Below are positions 25,923 through 34,208 of a stretch of DNA of 64,000 nucleotides, piece by piece. The notes below the pieces were generated by a model. That model was not told the origin of the DNA and made no database searches. It worked only from the letters and a program-made list of their open reading frames with translations. Position 1 is the stretch's first letter. Each line of letters begins with the position of its first letter. The translations under genes were made by a program, and so were the position numbers. The stretch comes from Ferrimonas sp048263965 (GTDB taxonomy: Bacteria > Pseudomonadota > Gammaproteobacteria > Enterobacterales > Shewanellaceae). The DNA lies in contig NZ_JBLXDO010000003.1 of the NCBI RefSeq assembly GCF_048263965.1, forward strand, positions 62,001 to 126,000. Reading direction: 5' to 3'.

Positions 25923-26810
25923 CTAGTGAATAAAGGCGTGCTCGATGCTGGTCACCAGGGGGCGGAACCAGGGCTGCCCCTGACTCTCCCAGGAAGCCAG
26001 CAGGCTACGGTGACACAGATGGTCGAAGCCATCGAGCTCAAAGGCCACCAGATCACCACTGGCCAGGTGGGGCCTGATCAGGGCGGCGGAGATAAAGCCT
26101 ATCCCCTCTCCCCGCAGCAGCGCCTCAACCATCAGGTGCAGATCCCCGCAGGATACCTGATAGCTGAAATCCTCCAGCTCCAGCTTCTTGTTGGCAAGGT
26201 TCTGTACCAGCAGATCCCGGGAACAACAGCCGGGTTTGGCCACATAGAGGGTGTGATCCATCAAAGCTTCCAGGCTCTGCTCATCAATACTGCTGAGCAG
26301 GGTCGGGTTGGCCACAAAGATCACCTTGTCCGGTGGCAAAGGGTGACGCCAGCAGTTGCTCAGACTCAGGGGTTGAATGTGTTCGGTGATGGCGATGTCG
26401 TAGCGCCCTTCATTGATGGCAGCAATCACCTGATCGCTGGCAAGGTAGTCAAACTCTACCGAGTGCTTCTTCTCACGATTAAATTCGCTCAATGCGACAG
26501 GAAAGTAGCTGGCACCGAATGCCGGTGTACAACAAAGCCTCAGAGCATCGCTGCCACTTTGTTGCAACCGGGAAAACAGCTGACGCTCCATCTCCAGCAG
26601 CCGCCGTCCATGATCCAGAACCAACTCCCCTGAAAGGGTCGGCCTGATGGGAGTCAGCTGTCGATTCAGCAGCACTGCACCACAGCGCTCCTCCAGCGCC
26701 TTGATCCTCTGAGAGGCGGCCGAGTGGGTGATGTTCAAGGAGGCCGCAGCTTTAGAGATGCTGCCCAGCTCCACTGACAACACCAGGGTTTTAAGGTCCT
26801 GGGTCTTCAT
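25923..26810 (-). CDS. LysR-family transcriptional regulator (ArgP/HTH-type)
   Basis: A 295-residue LysR protein: winged helix-turn-helix at residues 1-60 (GSISKAAASLNITHSAASQRIKAL is its recognition region, given here only in part: SKAAASLNITHSAASQR), then a periplasmic-binding-protein-like effector domain. Two adjacent cysteines (PGCCSRD) in the effector domain are notable and could sense redox state or a metal. It is divergent from an FMN-reductase gene across 151 bases, the usual layout for a LysR gene and its target. The effector is unknown. A terminator at 25834-25860 follows it. Confidence 0.85.
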   Translation of the reverse strand: MKTQDLKTLVLSVELGSISKAAASLNITHSAASQRIKALEERCGAVLLNRQLTPIRPTLSGELVLDHGRRLLEMERQLFSRLQQSGSDALRLCCTPAFGASYFPVALSEFNREKKHSVEFDYLASDQVIAAINEGRYDIAITEHIQPLSLSNCWRHPLPPDKVIFVANPTLLSSIDEQSLEALMDHTLYVAKPGCCSRDLLVQNLANKKLELEDFSYQVSCGDLHLMVEALLRGEGIGFISAALIRPHLASGDLVAFELDGFDHLCHRSLLASWESQGQPWFRPLVTSIEHAFIH

Positions 26811-26961
26811 ACAAAGTCCTTACCTGAGGGCGCGTTGCACCAGAAACTGATCTCAGAGTAACAATTAGTTTTAGTATTTCCTAATATAAAAATAACCACC
26901 GTGATCCAACGCAGAATCCCATGGGTCTACACTGATTGAAATGGCCTATGAGGAGCGCACT

Positions 26962-27510
26962 ATGAAATCTCTCAAGGTACTGGCCCTGTGTGGCAGCCTG
27001 AGGCAGGAATCACTGAACCGAAAGCTGATGCATCAGGCTATGGCTCTGACGCCCAAAGGGGTCGACGTGCAGGAGGGAAAGATCTGCGCCATCCCCCTCT
27101 ACAGCCAGGACCTGCAACAGATGGGGTTTCCCGAACCGGTGGAGGCACTGCACAGGCAACTGATGGACTCCGATGCAATACTGCTGGTAACCCCGGAATA
27201 CAACTACTCCATCCCCGGGGTACTGAAGAACGCCATCGACTGGCTGTCGAGATACTCTCCCCACGGGTTCAATAACAAACCAGTGGCCATCATGGGCGCA
27301 AGCCCCGGAAGAATGGGAACCTGTCGGTGCCAGTATCATCTTCGTCAGGTGATGGTGTTTCTCAACGCTTGGGTATTGAACAGGCCTGAAGTGATGGTGA
27401 GCGAAGCACACCTGGCCTTTGATGAGCAGGGTAATCTTAAGGAAAATAGACTCAGGGAGCTGGTGGAAAGCCAGATGCAGGCACTAAGCCAGATGATTCA
27501 CGGCGAGTAA
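26962..27510 (+). CDS. NADPH-dependent FMN reductase (ChrR/YieF-like)
   Basis: A 182-residue flavodoxin-like protein with the phosphate-binding GSLRQESLNRKL motif, the PEYNYSIPGVLKNAIDWLS family signature and GASPGRMGT. It should reduce FMN, quinones or chromate with NADPH in the cytoplasm. The frame opens at 26941, but ATG 26962 has a GAGGAG site and fits the family N terminus. It is divergent from a LysR regulator, which probably controls it in response to quinone or redox stress. It ends at an 11-bp stem terminator. Confidence 0.9.
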   Translation: MKSLKVLALCGSLRQESLNRKLMHQAMALTPKGVDVQEGKICAIPLYSQDLQQMGFPEPVEALHRQLMDSDAILLVTPEYNYSIPGVLKNAIDWLSRYSPHGFNNKPVAIMGASPGRMGTCRCQYHLRQVMVFLNAWVLNRPEVMVSEAHLAFDEQGNLKENRLRELVESQMQALSQMIHGE

Positions 27511-27514
27511 ACCC

Positions 27515-27545
27515 GCAGCGGCGCCAAACGGCGCCGCTGCAGTTT
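27515..27545. terminator. Stem-loop between convergent genes
   Basis: GCAGCGGCGCC (27515-27525) pairs with GGCGCCGCTGC (27530-27540), loop AAAC, then AGTTT on the plus strand. It separates the reductase gene from the convergent receptor gene. Confidence 0.75.
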
Positions 27546-29095
27546 CAGTGTCGACTGGCGAAGCTCAGATGCAGTGAACCGATGAGGCCCACCTGCTGCT
27601 GCAGTTCGCTGCTGCACTGCTCCACCTCCTGAGTGGAGGCCAGGTTGCCTTGAGTCAGCTCCTGAATCTCCGCCAGACTGCCGGCGATCTCATTCACAGC
27701 CTGCCTCTGCTGCACCGCAGCGGTCGCCGTCTGCCCGGCCATATCGTGGGCCAGTTCAATCTGACGGTTGATCTGCTCAATCTCGCTGGCGCTGGTTTGC
27801 GCGGCAACGGCACAGGCATCCGCCAGCTGATGATTGTGCTCCATCTTCTCGACCCAGAGCTTCAGCGTATGATGCATCCCTTCAATGCTGTTCTGGATCT
27901 CCGTGGTTGCCTGTTGAGTTCGATTGGACAGTGCACGCACCTCATCGGCCACCACGGCAAACCCCCGCCCCTGCTCTCCGGCCCGGGCAGCCTCGATGGC
28001 GGCATTGAGTGCCAGCAGGTTGGTCTGCTCGGCAATGCCATCGATCTCCTTCATCGCCAGGGCCACCTTATCCGCTTCCCCGTGAAGCTCTCCGGCGTGC
28101 TCTGCCGCCGCCTTGACCTCCTGGGCCAGGGTACGAATCTGATCACGACTGCCCAGCATATCCCTTTGGGCCCCGTGACAGGACTCTCTGGATTGCAGTG
28201 TGCTGTGGGCCGATTCCTCGGCGCAGTTGGCGATCTCGCCCACGGAAACATTGAGCTCCTCGACGGCCGTGGCGATCTGATCCAGGCGGGCATTCTCCTG
28301 ACGCACTCCCTGCTTAGCCTGTTCACTGAGCCCCACCAGGGTAGAGGACATGGCATCCAGGTGCTGCGACGCGTCCCGGGTTCGCCCCAGCACGCCGGTC
28401 ATCCTTGCCTGGGACATCTGCAACTGAAACTCAAGAATGCTGCTGCTGCCATGACCAGAAAATACATAACGGCTGACGCTGTCGTACTCCTGCTGCAGCT
28501 TCATCAGCATCGCCGGTACCCGAAACGCCTCATCGAAGAACAGCATCAGCATGGCGGCGACCATGGCCAGGCCACACAGCACCAGCCAGGGCTGGAACAA
28601 CCACCCTACGGCGGCGAAACCCAGCGCCAGAATGACTCCGGACAACCAGCGGCGGCGAACCAGAGTCAGGGTTCGGCTCACTGGCCGCCCCTGATTCAGC
28701 CTCAAATAGACCTCACTGGCCCGCTCCTTCAGCTCTGGTGTGGTGGCCCGCCTGACCGACTGGTACCCCACCACCTGACCATGCTCGAAGATGGGGGTAA
28801 CAAAGGCATCCACCCAGTAATATCGCCCATCCTTGGTGCGGTTCTTCACTATGCCACGCCAGGGTTTCTGATCTTTCAATGCATCCCAAAGCTCCTTGAA
28901 GGCAGCCTTGGGCATCTCAGGGTGACGCACCAGATTATGATTGTGACCGATCAGCTCAGACTCATCGAAGCCGCTGATCTCGATAAAGGCGGGATTTGCG
29001 TAGGTAATGATGCCACGCAGATCTGTAGTGGAAACCAGCTCCTCTCCCTGAGGAACCACAACCTCTTCGTTGACGATATGACGCTCTCGTCTCAT
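27545..29095 (-). CDS. PAS-containing methyl-accepting chemotaxis protein (Aer-like)
   Basis: A 516-residue receptor with an N-terminal PAS domain (about residues 15-125: STTDLRGIITYANPAF, HNHNLVRHPEMPKAAF, KNRTKDGRYYWVDAFV), a membrane anchor of two close hydrophobic stretches (about 150-195) and a C-terminal signalling domain with the conserved hairpin (EQTNLLALNAAIEAARAGEQG). There is no periplasmic sensor domain. This is the architecture of E. coli Aer, which binds FAD in the PAS domain and senses redox state for energy taxis. The frame opens at 29131; ATG 29095 gives an Aer-like N terminus and is preferred although its ribosome site is weak. Confidence 0.9.
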   Translation of the reverse strand: MRRERHIVNEEVVVPQGEELVSTTDLRGIITYANPAFIEISGFDESELIGHNHNLVRHPEMPKAAFKELWDALKDQKPWRGIVKNRTKDGRYYWVDAFVTPIFEHGQVVGYQSVRRATTPELKERASEVYLRLNQGRPVSRTLTLVRRRWLSGVILALGFAAVGWLFQPWLVLCGLAMVAAMLMLFFDEAFRVPAMLMKLQQEYDSVSRYVFSGHGSSSILEFQLQMSQARMTGVLGRTRDASQHLDAMSSTLVGLSEQAKQGVRQENARLDQIATAVEELNVSVGEIANCAEESAHSTLQSRESCHGAQRDMLGSRDQIRTLAQEVKAAAEHAGELHGEADKVALAMKEIDGIAEQTNLLALNAAIEAARAGEQGRGFAVVADEVRALSNRTQQATTEIQNSIEGMHHTLKLWVEKMEHNHQLADACAVAAQTSASEIEQINRQIELAHDMAGQTATAAVQQRQAVNEIAGSLAEIQELTQGNLASTQEVEQCSSELQQQVGLIGSLHLSFASRH

Positions 29096-29237
29096 GTGAC
29101 CTACATCCTGTAGTTGGTTTGAGTAAATCAAGCTTAGGTCACATTTTACTTGTTGCTAAATAGCTTTACCACGTGGTAGGGCGGAAACTTTTTTCCGACT
29201 TATCTCAATTTAGCGCCATATTTCATCAGCTTGCGCA

Positions 29238-30161
29238 TTATTCACCCGAAAGATCGTTCAGATCATAAGGGGTCTGCTGGTAGACGCAGTAGTTGAGCCA
29301 GTTGGAGAACAGCAGGGCACCATGGGCATGCCAGCGCGCATGGGGAGGCAGCGTCGGGTCGTCCTTGGGATAGTAATTTTTCGGCAATGCTGGTTCGGCA
29401 CCCGCCGCCAGGTCGCGACGGTATTCATCCTGCAAGGTGGTACGGGTGTATTCCGGATGGCCGGTCACGAACAGGTTGCGATTGTCCCTGCTGGTCACCA
29501 GGTAGGCCCCGGCCTCGTCTGACTCAGCCAGTACCTGAAGCTCCGAGTGGGCTTTCAGCCGATCCAGGCTGACCTGAGCAAAGCGTGAATGGGGCACCCA
29601 GAACTCATCATCAAACCCTCTCAGTAGAGGAATATGACCATGGGCGCGGCGATGACGGAACACCCCTGAGATCTTATCGTCTCTCAGGTAGCGCTTCACC
29701 CCGTAGAGGTGGTAGAGCGCGGCATGGGCGGCCCAGCAGAGGAACAGCACCGAGGTGGCATGCTTTTGCGACCAGTTGATGATGTCACAGATCTCCGGCC
29801 AGTAGGTGACCTCCTCAAACTCGAAGTTACCCAGGGGCGCCCCGGTGATGATCAGGCCATCGTAGTTGTTGCCCTTCACCTGTTCGAAATCCCGGTAGAA
29901 AGCATCCATATGGTCGCTGGGCGTGTGCTTGGAGGCTTTGCGGTGAATTCTCAGCAGCTCCACGTTGACCTGGAGCGGCGAGTTACCCAATAACCTCAGC
30001 AACTGCGTCTCGGTCTCGATCTTATTGGGCATCAGATTAAGGATCAGCAAGCGCAAAGGACGGATGTCCTGAGACGCCGCCCGCTCCTCGGACATAACAA
30101 AAATGTTCTCGCTGCGCAGGATCTCCGACGCCGGCAACTGACTGGGTATTCTTACTGGCAT
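29238..30161 (-). CDS. metA: Homoserine O-acyltransferase MetA
   Basis: The 307-residue product matches the family in length and in every key residue by E. coli numbering: Lys47 region, nucleophile Cys142 (LFLCWAAHA), His235 and Glu237 (GHPEY). It acylates homoserine with succinyl-CoA (or acetyl-CoA) in the first committed step of methionine synthesis. ATG 30161 has a GGAGG site and gives the conserved start MPVRIP; the frame opens 12 codons earlier. A MetJ-type operator lies 31 bases upstream. Whether it prefers succinyl- or acetyl-CoA cannot be told with certainty by eye. Confidence 0.96.
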   Translation of the reverse strand: MPVRIPSQLPASEILRSENIFVMSEERAASQDIRPLRLLILNLMPNKIETETQLLRLLGNSPLQVNVELLRIHRKASKHTPSDHMDAFYRDFEQVKGNNYDGLIITGAPLGNFEFEEVTYWPEICDIINWSQKHATSVLFLCWAAHAALYHLYGVKRYLRDDKISGVFRHRRAHGHIPLLRGFDDEFWVPHSRFAQVSLDRLKAHSELQVLAESDEAGAYLVTSRDNRNLFVTGHPEYTRTTLQDEYRRDLAAGAEPALPKNYYPKDDPTLPPHARWHAHGALLFSNWLNYCVYQQTPYDLNDLSGE

Positions 30162-30191
30162 AAACAACCTCCTAGAGTTCCATTTATAACA

Positions 30192-30207
30192 GGACATCTA
30201 GACGGCT
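30192..30207. promoter_or_regulatory. MetJ operator (two tandem met boxes)
   Basis: Two adjacent 8-mers, GGACATCT and AGACGGCT, match AGACGTCT at six and seven positions. They sit 31-46 bases upstream of the metA start, as expected for repression by MetJ with S-adenosylmethionine. Confidence 0.7.
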
Positions 30208-30352
30208 ACAACTCCAGAGCTCCAAGTTAACCACGGACGTGATCCTGACCCGGTTCTCTCCGGTAGGACGTGGATGGTGTTAACACTTTGGGAACAGATA
30301 TTTACAGCCGGAACTGCTATGATCCCGCTACCAGACACATTATGAAGACATC

Positions 30353-31078
30353 ATGAGCCAACTCTCTGCCATTATCATCGGCGCCAACGCGGGTCTGAGC
30401 CAAACCCTGGCCCAACAGCTGGCCGCCGAGGGGATCCGTCTAGGCCTGATGGCCGCGAACCTCTCCGCCCTGGACTCTCTGCTGCAACAGCTGCCCGACA
30501 ACACCCTGTGCAGCGAGATCGATATTTTCGATCCCACTCAGTGCCGTCAGGCGCTGAACGACCTGTGGCAGCAGTTGGAGGGGGCTCAACTGGTGATCAT
30601 CAATACCGCTGCCAACCACCAGGAGCTGGAGCTGCCCTGGGAGGCAGACAAGATGGTATTGGATGTGAATGTTACCGGCTTCACCGCACTGGCCAACGGC
30701 GCCTTTGCCCTGTTCAGGGATCAGAAATATGGTCAGTTGGCGGCCATCACCTCCATCGCCGGGGAGCGCGGCGGTGCCAGCAGTGCCTTCCACGCCAGCA
30801 AGGCGTTTCAGCAAAACTACCTGCAGGGGCTGAGACTCCACGCCCAGCGCCTGAAACTGCCCATCACCATCAGTGACCTGCGCCTGGGTTACATCGACAA
30901 GATGCAGGCCCGGGGCAGCAAGGCCTGGGGTGCCCCCCTGGAGGTCGTCTCCCGCCAGATTCTGGCGAATCTCAAGAAGGCCAAAGCCACCAGCTACGTC
31001 ACCCGGCGTTGGCGCATCGTCTCCTGGATTGGCCGGCTGCTGCCGGAGTTTATCTACAACAAGCGCAAGTACCGCTGA
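30353..31078 (+). CDS. SDR-fold protein with Phe in place of the catalytic Tyr
   Basis: A 241-residue short-chain dehydrogenase fold. Asn106 (DVNVTG), Ser134 (AITSIAG) and Lys150 (HASK) are present, but the tyrosine four residues before the lysine is Phe146 (codon TTC). The cofactor loop is also altered: GANAGLS (10-16) lacks the third glycine. A basic C-terminal tail (YNKRKYR) follows two hydrophobic residues stretches and may touch membrane. The sequence is otherwise well kept, so it is a real gene, but normal SDR oxidoreduction is doubtful; an NAD(P)-binding or regulatory role is possible. It is single-gene and ends at a bidirectional terminator. Confidence 0.82.
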   Translation: MSQLSAIIIGANAGLSQTLAQQLAAEGIRLGLMAANLSALDSLLQQLPDNTLCSEIDIFDPTQCRQALNDLWQQLEGAQLVIINTAANHQELELPWEADKMVLDVNVTGFTALANGAFALFRDQKYGQLAAITSIAGERGGASSAFHASKAFQQNYLQGLRLHAQRLKLPITISDLRLGYIDKMQARGSKAWGAPLEVVSRQILANLKKAKATSYVTRRWRIVSWIGRLLPEFIYNKRKYR

Positions 31079-31097
31079 AGGGACGCCAGAATGACAA

Positions 31098-31122
31098 ACG
31101 CCGGCATAAGCCGGCGTTTTTT
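31098..31122. terminator. Bidirectional terminator between SDR gene and ompW
   Basis: ACGCCGGC/GCCGGCGT stem, loop ATAA, followed by six T on the plus strand and by TTTGTCATT on the minus strand. Confidence 0.9.
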
Positions 31123-31141
31123 CTGCTTTGGCGCTAGCAAA

Positions 31142-31771
31142 TCAGAACTTGTAACCCACGGACACCATGTAGACCCAGGGGTCAATGTCGGTTTCGATGC
31201 TGACGGAATCGCCACCCAGTTTGAAATCGACATCAGTCTGAATGTCGAGATACCAGATGGAGGCGTTGATCAACCAGTTGTCGTTCAGCTCATAATCGAT
31301 GCCCACCTGAGCCGCCAGGCCCCAGGAGTCGGACAGTTCCAGATCGGTCAGGGCGCCGTCCAGGTCGTTTGTGAACTCCTCATCCCAGAAGTAGGTGTAG
31401 TTGATGCCGGCACCGATGTAGGGACGAATCTTGTCGCTGCCAAAGTAGTACTGGGCCATCACAGTCGGTGGCAGGTGAGTCACTTCGGCGATATTACCGA
31501 TACCGGGCAGACCCACGTCGTGCTTGAAGGGGGTGGCGGCCAATACTTCCACCGCCCAGGCGTCGGTCAGCATGTAGGTAAAGTTCAGGCCCAACTGGCT
31601 GTTAGAGTCGACGGAAAACTCACCGTTACCGGCGACATCCTCAGAGGACTCGTCTGGAGACACCTGCGCCCAACCGGCACGAACGATAAAATCGCCCGCC
31701 TCACGAGCGGCAAAAGCGGGGGCAGAGAGGGAGGCCAGAACCAGGGCAGAGATCAGGGTTTGCTTCATCAT
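31142..31771 (-). CDS. ompW: Outer-membrane protein OmpW
   Basis: The 209-residue product has a signal peptide (about 1-21, A-F-A cut) and an eight-stranded barrel ending MVSVGYKF. OmpW signatures are clear: DFIVRAGWAQVSPDESS, LNFTYMLTDAWAVEVLAATPFKHD (quoted in part as TDAWAVEVLAATPFKHD), TVMAQYYFG and RPYIGAGINYTYFWDE. OmpW barrels let small hydrophobic molecules pass the outer membrane and respond to redox and salt conditions in related bacteria. It is transcribed alone and convergent with the SDR gene. No clear regulator site was found upstream. Confidence 0.95.
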   Translation of the reverse strand: MMKQTLISALVLASLSAPAFAAREAGDFIVRAGWAQVSPDESSEDVAGNGEFSVDSNSQLGLNFTYMLTDAWAVEVLAATPFKHDVGLPGIGNIAEVTHLPPTVMAQYYFGSDKIRPYIGAGINYTYFWDEEFTNDLDGALTDLELSDSWGLAAQVGIDYELNDNWLINASIWYLDIQTDVDFKLGGDSVSIETDIDPWVYMVSVGYKF

Positions 31772-31946
31772 TATGTTTCACTCCATGAATAGTCGGAAAC
31801 CAAATTAAAACGTTTTTCCAACAAGTTGCGACGGACTGTACCAATTAAGGGGTAGTCATTTTTTGATCTACAACATGGTTTGACCAGCTATTTGCGCCCT
31901 ATCACCTTTCAGCGAATCTGAAAAGCGACAATCATCACGCACAGCC

Positions 31947-31973
31947 AACAAAAAGGGCGCCGTGAGGCGCCCT
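31947..31973 (-). terminator. Terminator after YbaY-like lipoprotein gene
   Basis: AGGGCGCC/GGCGCCCT stem with loop GTGA; on the minus strand it is followed by TTTTTG. Confidence 0.85.
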
Positions 31974-32027
31974 GGTGCAAATCTTGCGGATAATAAGTTT
32001 CATTCCAAATGAAGGGTTTGACTCAAA

Positions 32028-32417
32028 TCACCTCGGCCTTTCCATGGAAACGGTTACCACATTCTCGCCGTTATTGATCACCGGGAATCGCTCGTAACTT
32101 TGCAGCAACAACCGGTCCTCCAACTTCACCATGGCCACCACCAGGTAATCCGCATCCTCGTGTATCGCCTCGCGGGGCAGCTGGAACTTAAACAATACGG
32201 GCAGTTTGGCCACGGTAAAATGCTTCTGAGCAAGAATGGCCCCCCGCACCTTGGCGTCGATGATCGCCACGGTAAGTTCGGCGCCCTTGGGCAGCAGGGA
32301 CACCCCTTCTGCGCCAGCCACGCCGGTCACAGTCACCAGTTCAGATTCGGTGTCTCCAACGGTGACACAGCCGCTTAGGGTTAGGGAAAACAGCAAGATA
32401 CTGAGGATTCTCAACAT
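32028..32417 (-). CDS. YbaY/YscW-family lipoprotein
   Basis: A 129-residue protein with a clear lipobox L-S-G-C (Cys17) after a hydrophobic signal. The mature part has the YbaY/YscW-type beta-sandwich pattern (PKGAELTVAIIDAKVRGAILAQ in part, then FKFQLPREAIHEDADYLVV). Members are outer-membrane lipoproteins; YscW itself helps a secretin, but free-standing copies such as E. coli YbaY have no settled role. It is transcribed alone, just downstream of the AGCS transporter gene, and ends at a terminator. An 11-residue C-terminal tail (VVTVSMERPR) is unremarkable. Confidence 0.8.
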   Translation of the reverse strand: MLRILSILLFSLTLSGCVTVGDTESELVTVTGVAGAEGVSLLPKGAELTVAIIDAKVRGAILAQKHFTVAKLPVLFKFQLPREAIHEDADYLVVAMVKLEDRLLLQSYERFPVINNGENVVTVSMERPR

Positions 32418-32473
32418 AAAAAAGGCTCCTTGGTTCAGGAGCCTTTATATCAAATCCAGGTTGTCTAGGCCAT

Positions 32474-33835
32474 TTAGCCCACCTGGGGTTGTACCGCCAT
32501 CGGTTTGCGAGCCTCGAAGTAGGCCAGGGTGTCGCCCACCACCTCTTTGCGCAGCAACAGCAGAGCGATGAGGTTAGGCACCGCCATCAGGCCATTCACC
32601 ACGTCCGCCAGCAACCAGATCATATCCAGTTGCAGCAGGCCGCCCACGGCCACCAGGGCGACGAAGGCCCAGCGATAAGGCAGACGAGCCCGCTCACCCC
32701 AGAGGAAGAGTACGGCACGCTCGCCGTAGTAGTTCCAGCCCAGGATAGTGGTAAAGGCAAAGAACAGCAGGGCCAGGGTGATCACCTGCTGCCCCACTGT
32801 GGCCGACAGGCCTGAGGTGAAGGCGGATGACGTCATGGCGGCCCCGGCCAGCTCCCCCTGCCAGGCGCCGGTCACCACCAGGGCCAGTCCGGTCAGGGTA
32901 CAGATGATGATGGTATCGAAAAAGGTCCCCGTCATGGACACCAGCCCCTGCTCCACCGGAGAGTTGGTGCGCGCCGCTGCCGCCGCCATGGGCGCACTGC
33001 CCAAGCCGGATTCATTGGAGAACACCCCACGGGCGATACCGAACTGGATGGCCATCATCACCGTGGCACCGGCAAAACCACCACCGGCCGCCTGAGGCGT
33101 GAAGGCCGCTTCCACCACCAGGGCGGCAGCCGCAGGCACCGCCTGCCAGTTGGCGCCCAGCAGCATCACGCAAGCCACCACGTAGAACAGCGCCATGGAG
33201 GGTACCAGGGCGGTGGCGACCGCAGCGATTCGGCGTACTCCACCCAGAGTCACCATGGCCACCAGCACCGCCAGCAGACTCATGGACACCCAATCAGGCA
33301 CCGAGAAGGCGATGCGGGCGCCATCGACAATGGCATTCACCTGGGGGAAGGTACCGATGCCGAAGAAAGCCACACCAAGGGTAAAGAAGGCAAACATCTT
33401 CGCCAGCCACGCCTTACCTGTACCGTGCAGGATATAGTACATGGGGCCGCCCACCTGCTGGCCGCGCTCATCTTGGCGGCGATATTTTACCGCCAGCATG
33501 CACTCGGCGTACTTGGTGGCCATGCCGGCAAAGCCAGCCATCCACATCCAGAACAGGGCACCTGGACCGCCCAGCTTGATGGCGGTCGCCACCCCGACGA
33601 TGTTACCCGTACCTATGGTGGCGGCCAGAGCGGTGCACAAGGCGGAGAAGGAACTGATGTCGCCCTGGGCATCCCTGGGCTTGAGCATCAGGCCTATGGC
33701 CATGGGCAGGCGACGGACCTGCATCAGTTTGAGCTTCACGGTGAAGTAAACCCCGGTCCCCACCAACAGGATCAATAGCGGTGGACCCCACACCCAGCTG
33801 CTGAGGGTGGAAAGGGCAGTATGTAGTTCGTTCAT
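32474..33835 (-). CDS. Sodium:alanine/glycine symporter (AGCS family)
   Basis: A 453-residue inner-membrane protein with about ten to eleven hydrophobic segments and AGCS signatures (GTGNIVGVATAIKLGGPGALFWMW given here as GTGNIVGVATAIKLGGPG; GVFSNESGLGSAP; GWNYYGERA). It imports alanine or glycine with sodium. The mRNA leader carries a tandem glycine riboswitch (33925-34122), so glycine is the likely ligand and probably a substrate. The start at 33835 has GAGGAAG. It is transcribed alone. Confidence 0.93.
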   Translation of the reverse strand: MNELHTALSTLSSWVWGPPLLILLVGTGVYFTVKLKLMQVRRLPMAIGLMLKPRDAQGDISSFSALCTALAATIGTGNIVGVATAIKLGGPGALFWMWMAGFAGMATKYAECMLAVKYRRQDERGQQVGGPMYYILHGTGKAWLAKMFAFFTLGVAFFGIGTFPQVNAIVDGARIAFSVPDWVSMSLLAVLVAMVTLGGVRRIAAVATALVPSMALFYVVACVMLLGANWQAVPAAAALVVEAAFTPQAAGGGFAGATVMMAIQFGIARGVFSNESGLGSAPMAAAAARTNSPVEQGLVSMTGTFFDTIIICTLTGLALVVTGAWQGELAGAAMTSSAFTSGLSATVGQQVITLALLFFAFTTILGWNYYGERAVLFLWGERARLPYRWAFVALVAVGGLLQLDMIWLLADVVNGLMAVPNLIALLLLRKEVVGDTLAYFEARKPMAVQPQVG

Positions 33836-33924
33836 TTGATGTCTTCCTCAGTGCGACAACTAAAATACACAGAGGAGAACCATGCTTGAGAAACGGATCG
33901 ATGATCCGTCCTGAGAAAGGAGGT

Positions 33925-34122
33925 AAAGCGTCTATCTTGCACCCTGTCCTTTTGCCTGAGCGTTTGACCACCGTCTCCCAAGGGAGCGCGGGGCTTGCGC
34001 CTTCGGCGTCCAAGTCAATGGAACTCTCCAGAGGCCCGTCCAGTAACAGTCCATGCCGGCCAAGCCGACGCCTGAAAGATTTACTTCTTCGGCGGACGCA
34101 GAGCGTCTCTCTCCTATTACCT
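33925..34122 (-). promoter_or_regulatory. Tandem glycine riboswitch (gcvT type)
   Basis: On the minus strand two aptamers follow each other. The first runs from GGAGAGAG (near 34115) through GCCGAAGAAGTAAA and TCTTTCAGG to GGACTGTTACTGGACGGGCC. The second runs from CTCTGGAGAG (near 34033) through GCGCCGAAGGCGCAAGCC to CAGGCAAAAGGACAGGGTG. Both conserved cores are intact. It controls the AGCS symporter gene 90 bases downstream. A 7-bp hairpin at 33893-33909 (ACGGATC/GATCCGT) follows without a U-run, so control may act on translation. Confidence 0.92.
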
Positions 34123-34162
34123 TCATCCGGGATTCCGCTTTCGCGGAACGACAAACTCTATC

Positions 34163-34192
34163 AAAAAGCGCGCCATTAAGGCGCGCTTTTTT
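34163..34192. terminator. Terminator after tesB
   Basis: AAAAAGCGCGCC/GGCGCGCTTTTT with loop ATTAA, a 12-bp perfect stem flanked by A and T runs; works on both strands. Confidence 0.92.
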
Positions 34193-34208
34193 GGTGAGAT
34201 AACTCACA

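Noticed and set aside
31860..31900. Possible FNR site (TTGAT half) upstream of ompW
   Set aside because: Only one half-site is convincing; the partner half matches at two of five positions.
33603..34154. 183-codon minus-strand frame through the AGCS leader
   Set aside because: It runs through the glycine riboswitch and into the symporter gene in another frame; the structured RNA explains the sequence.
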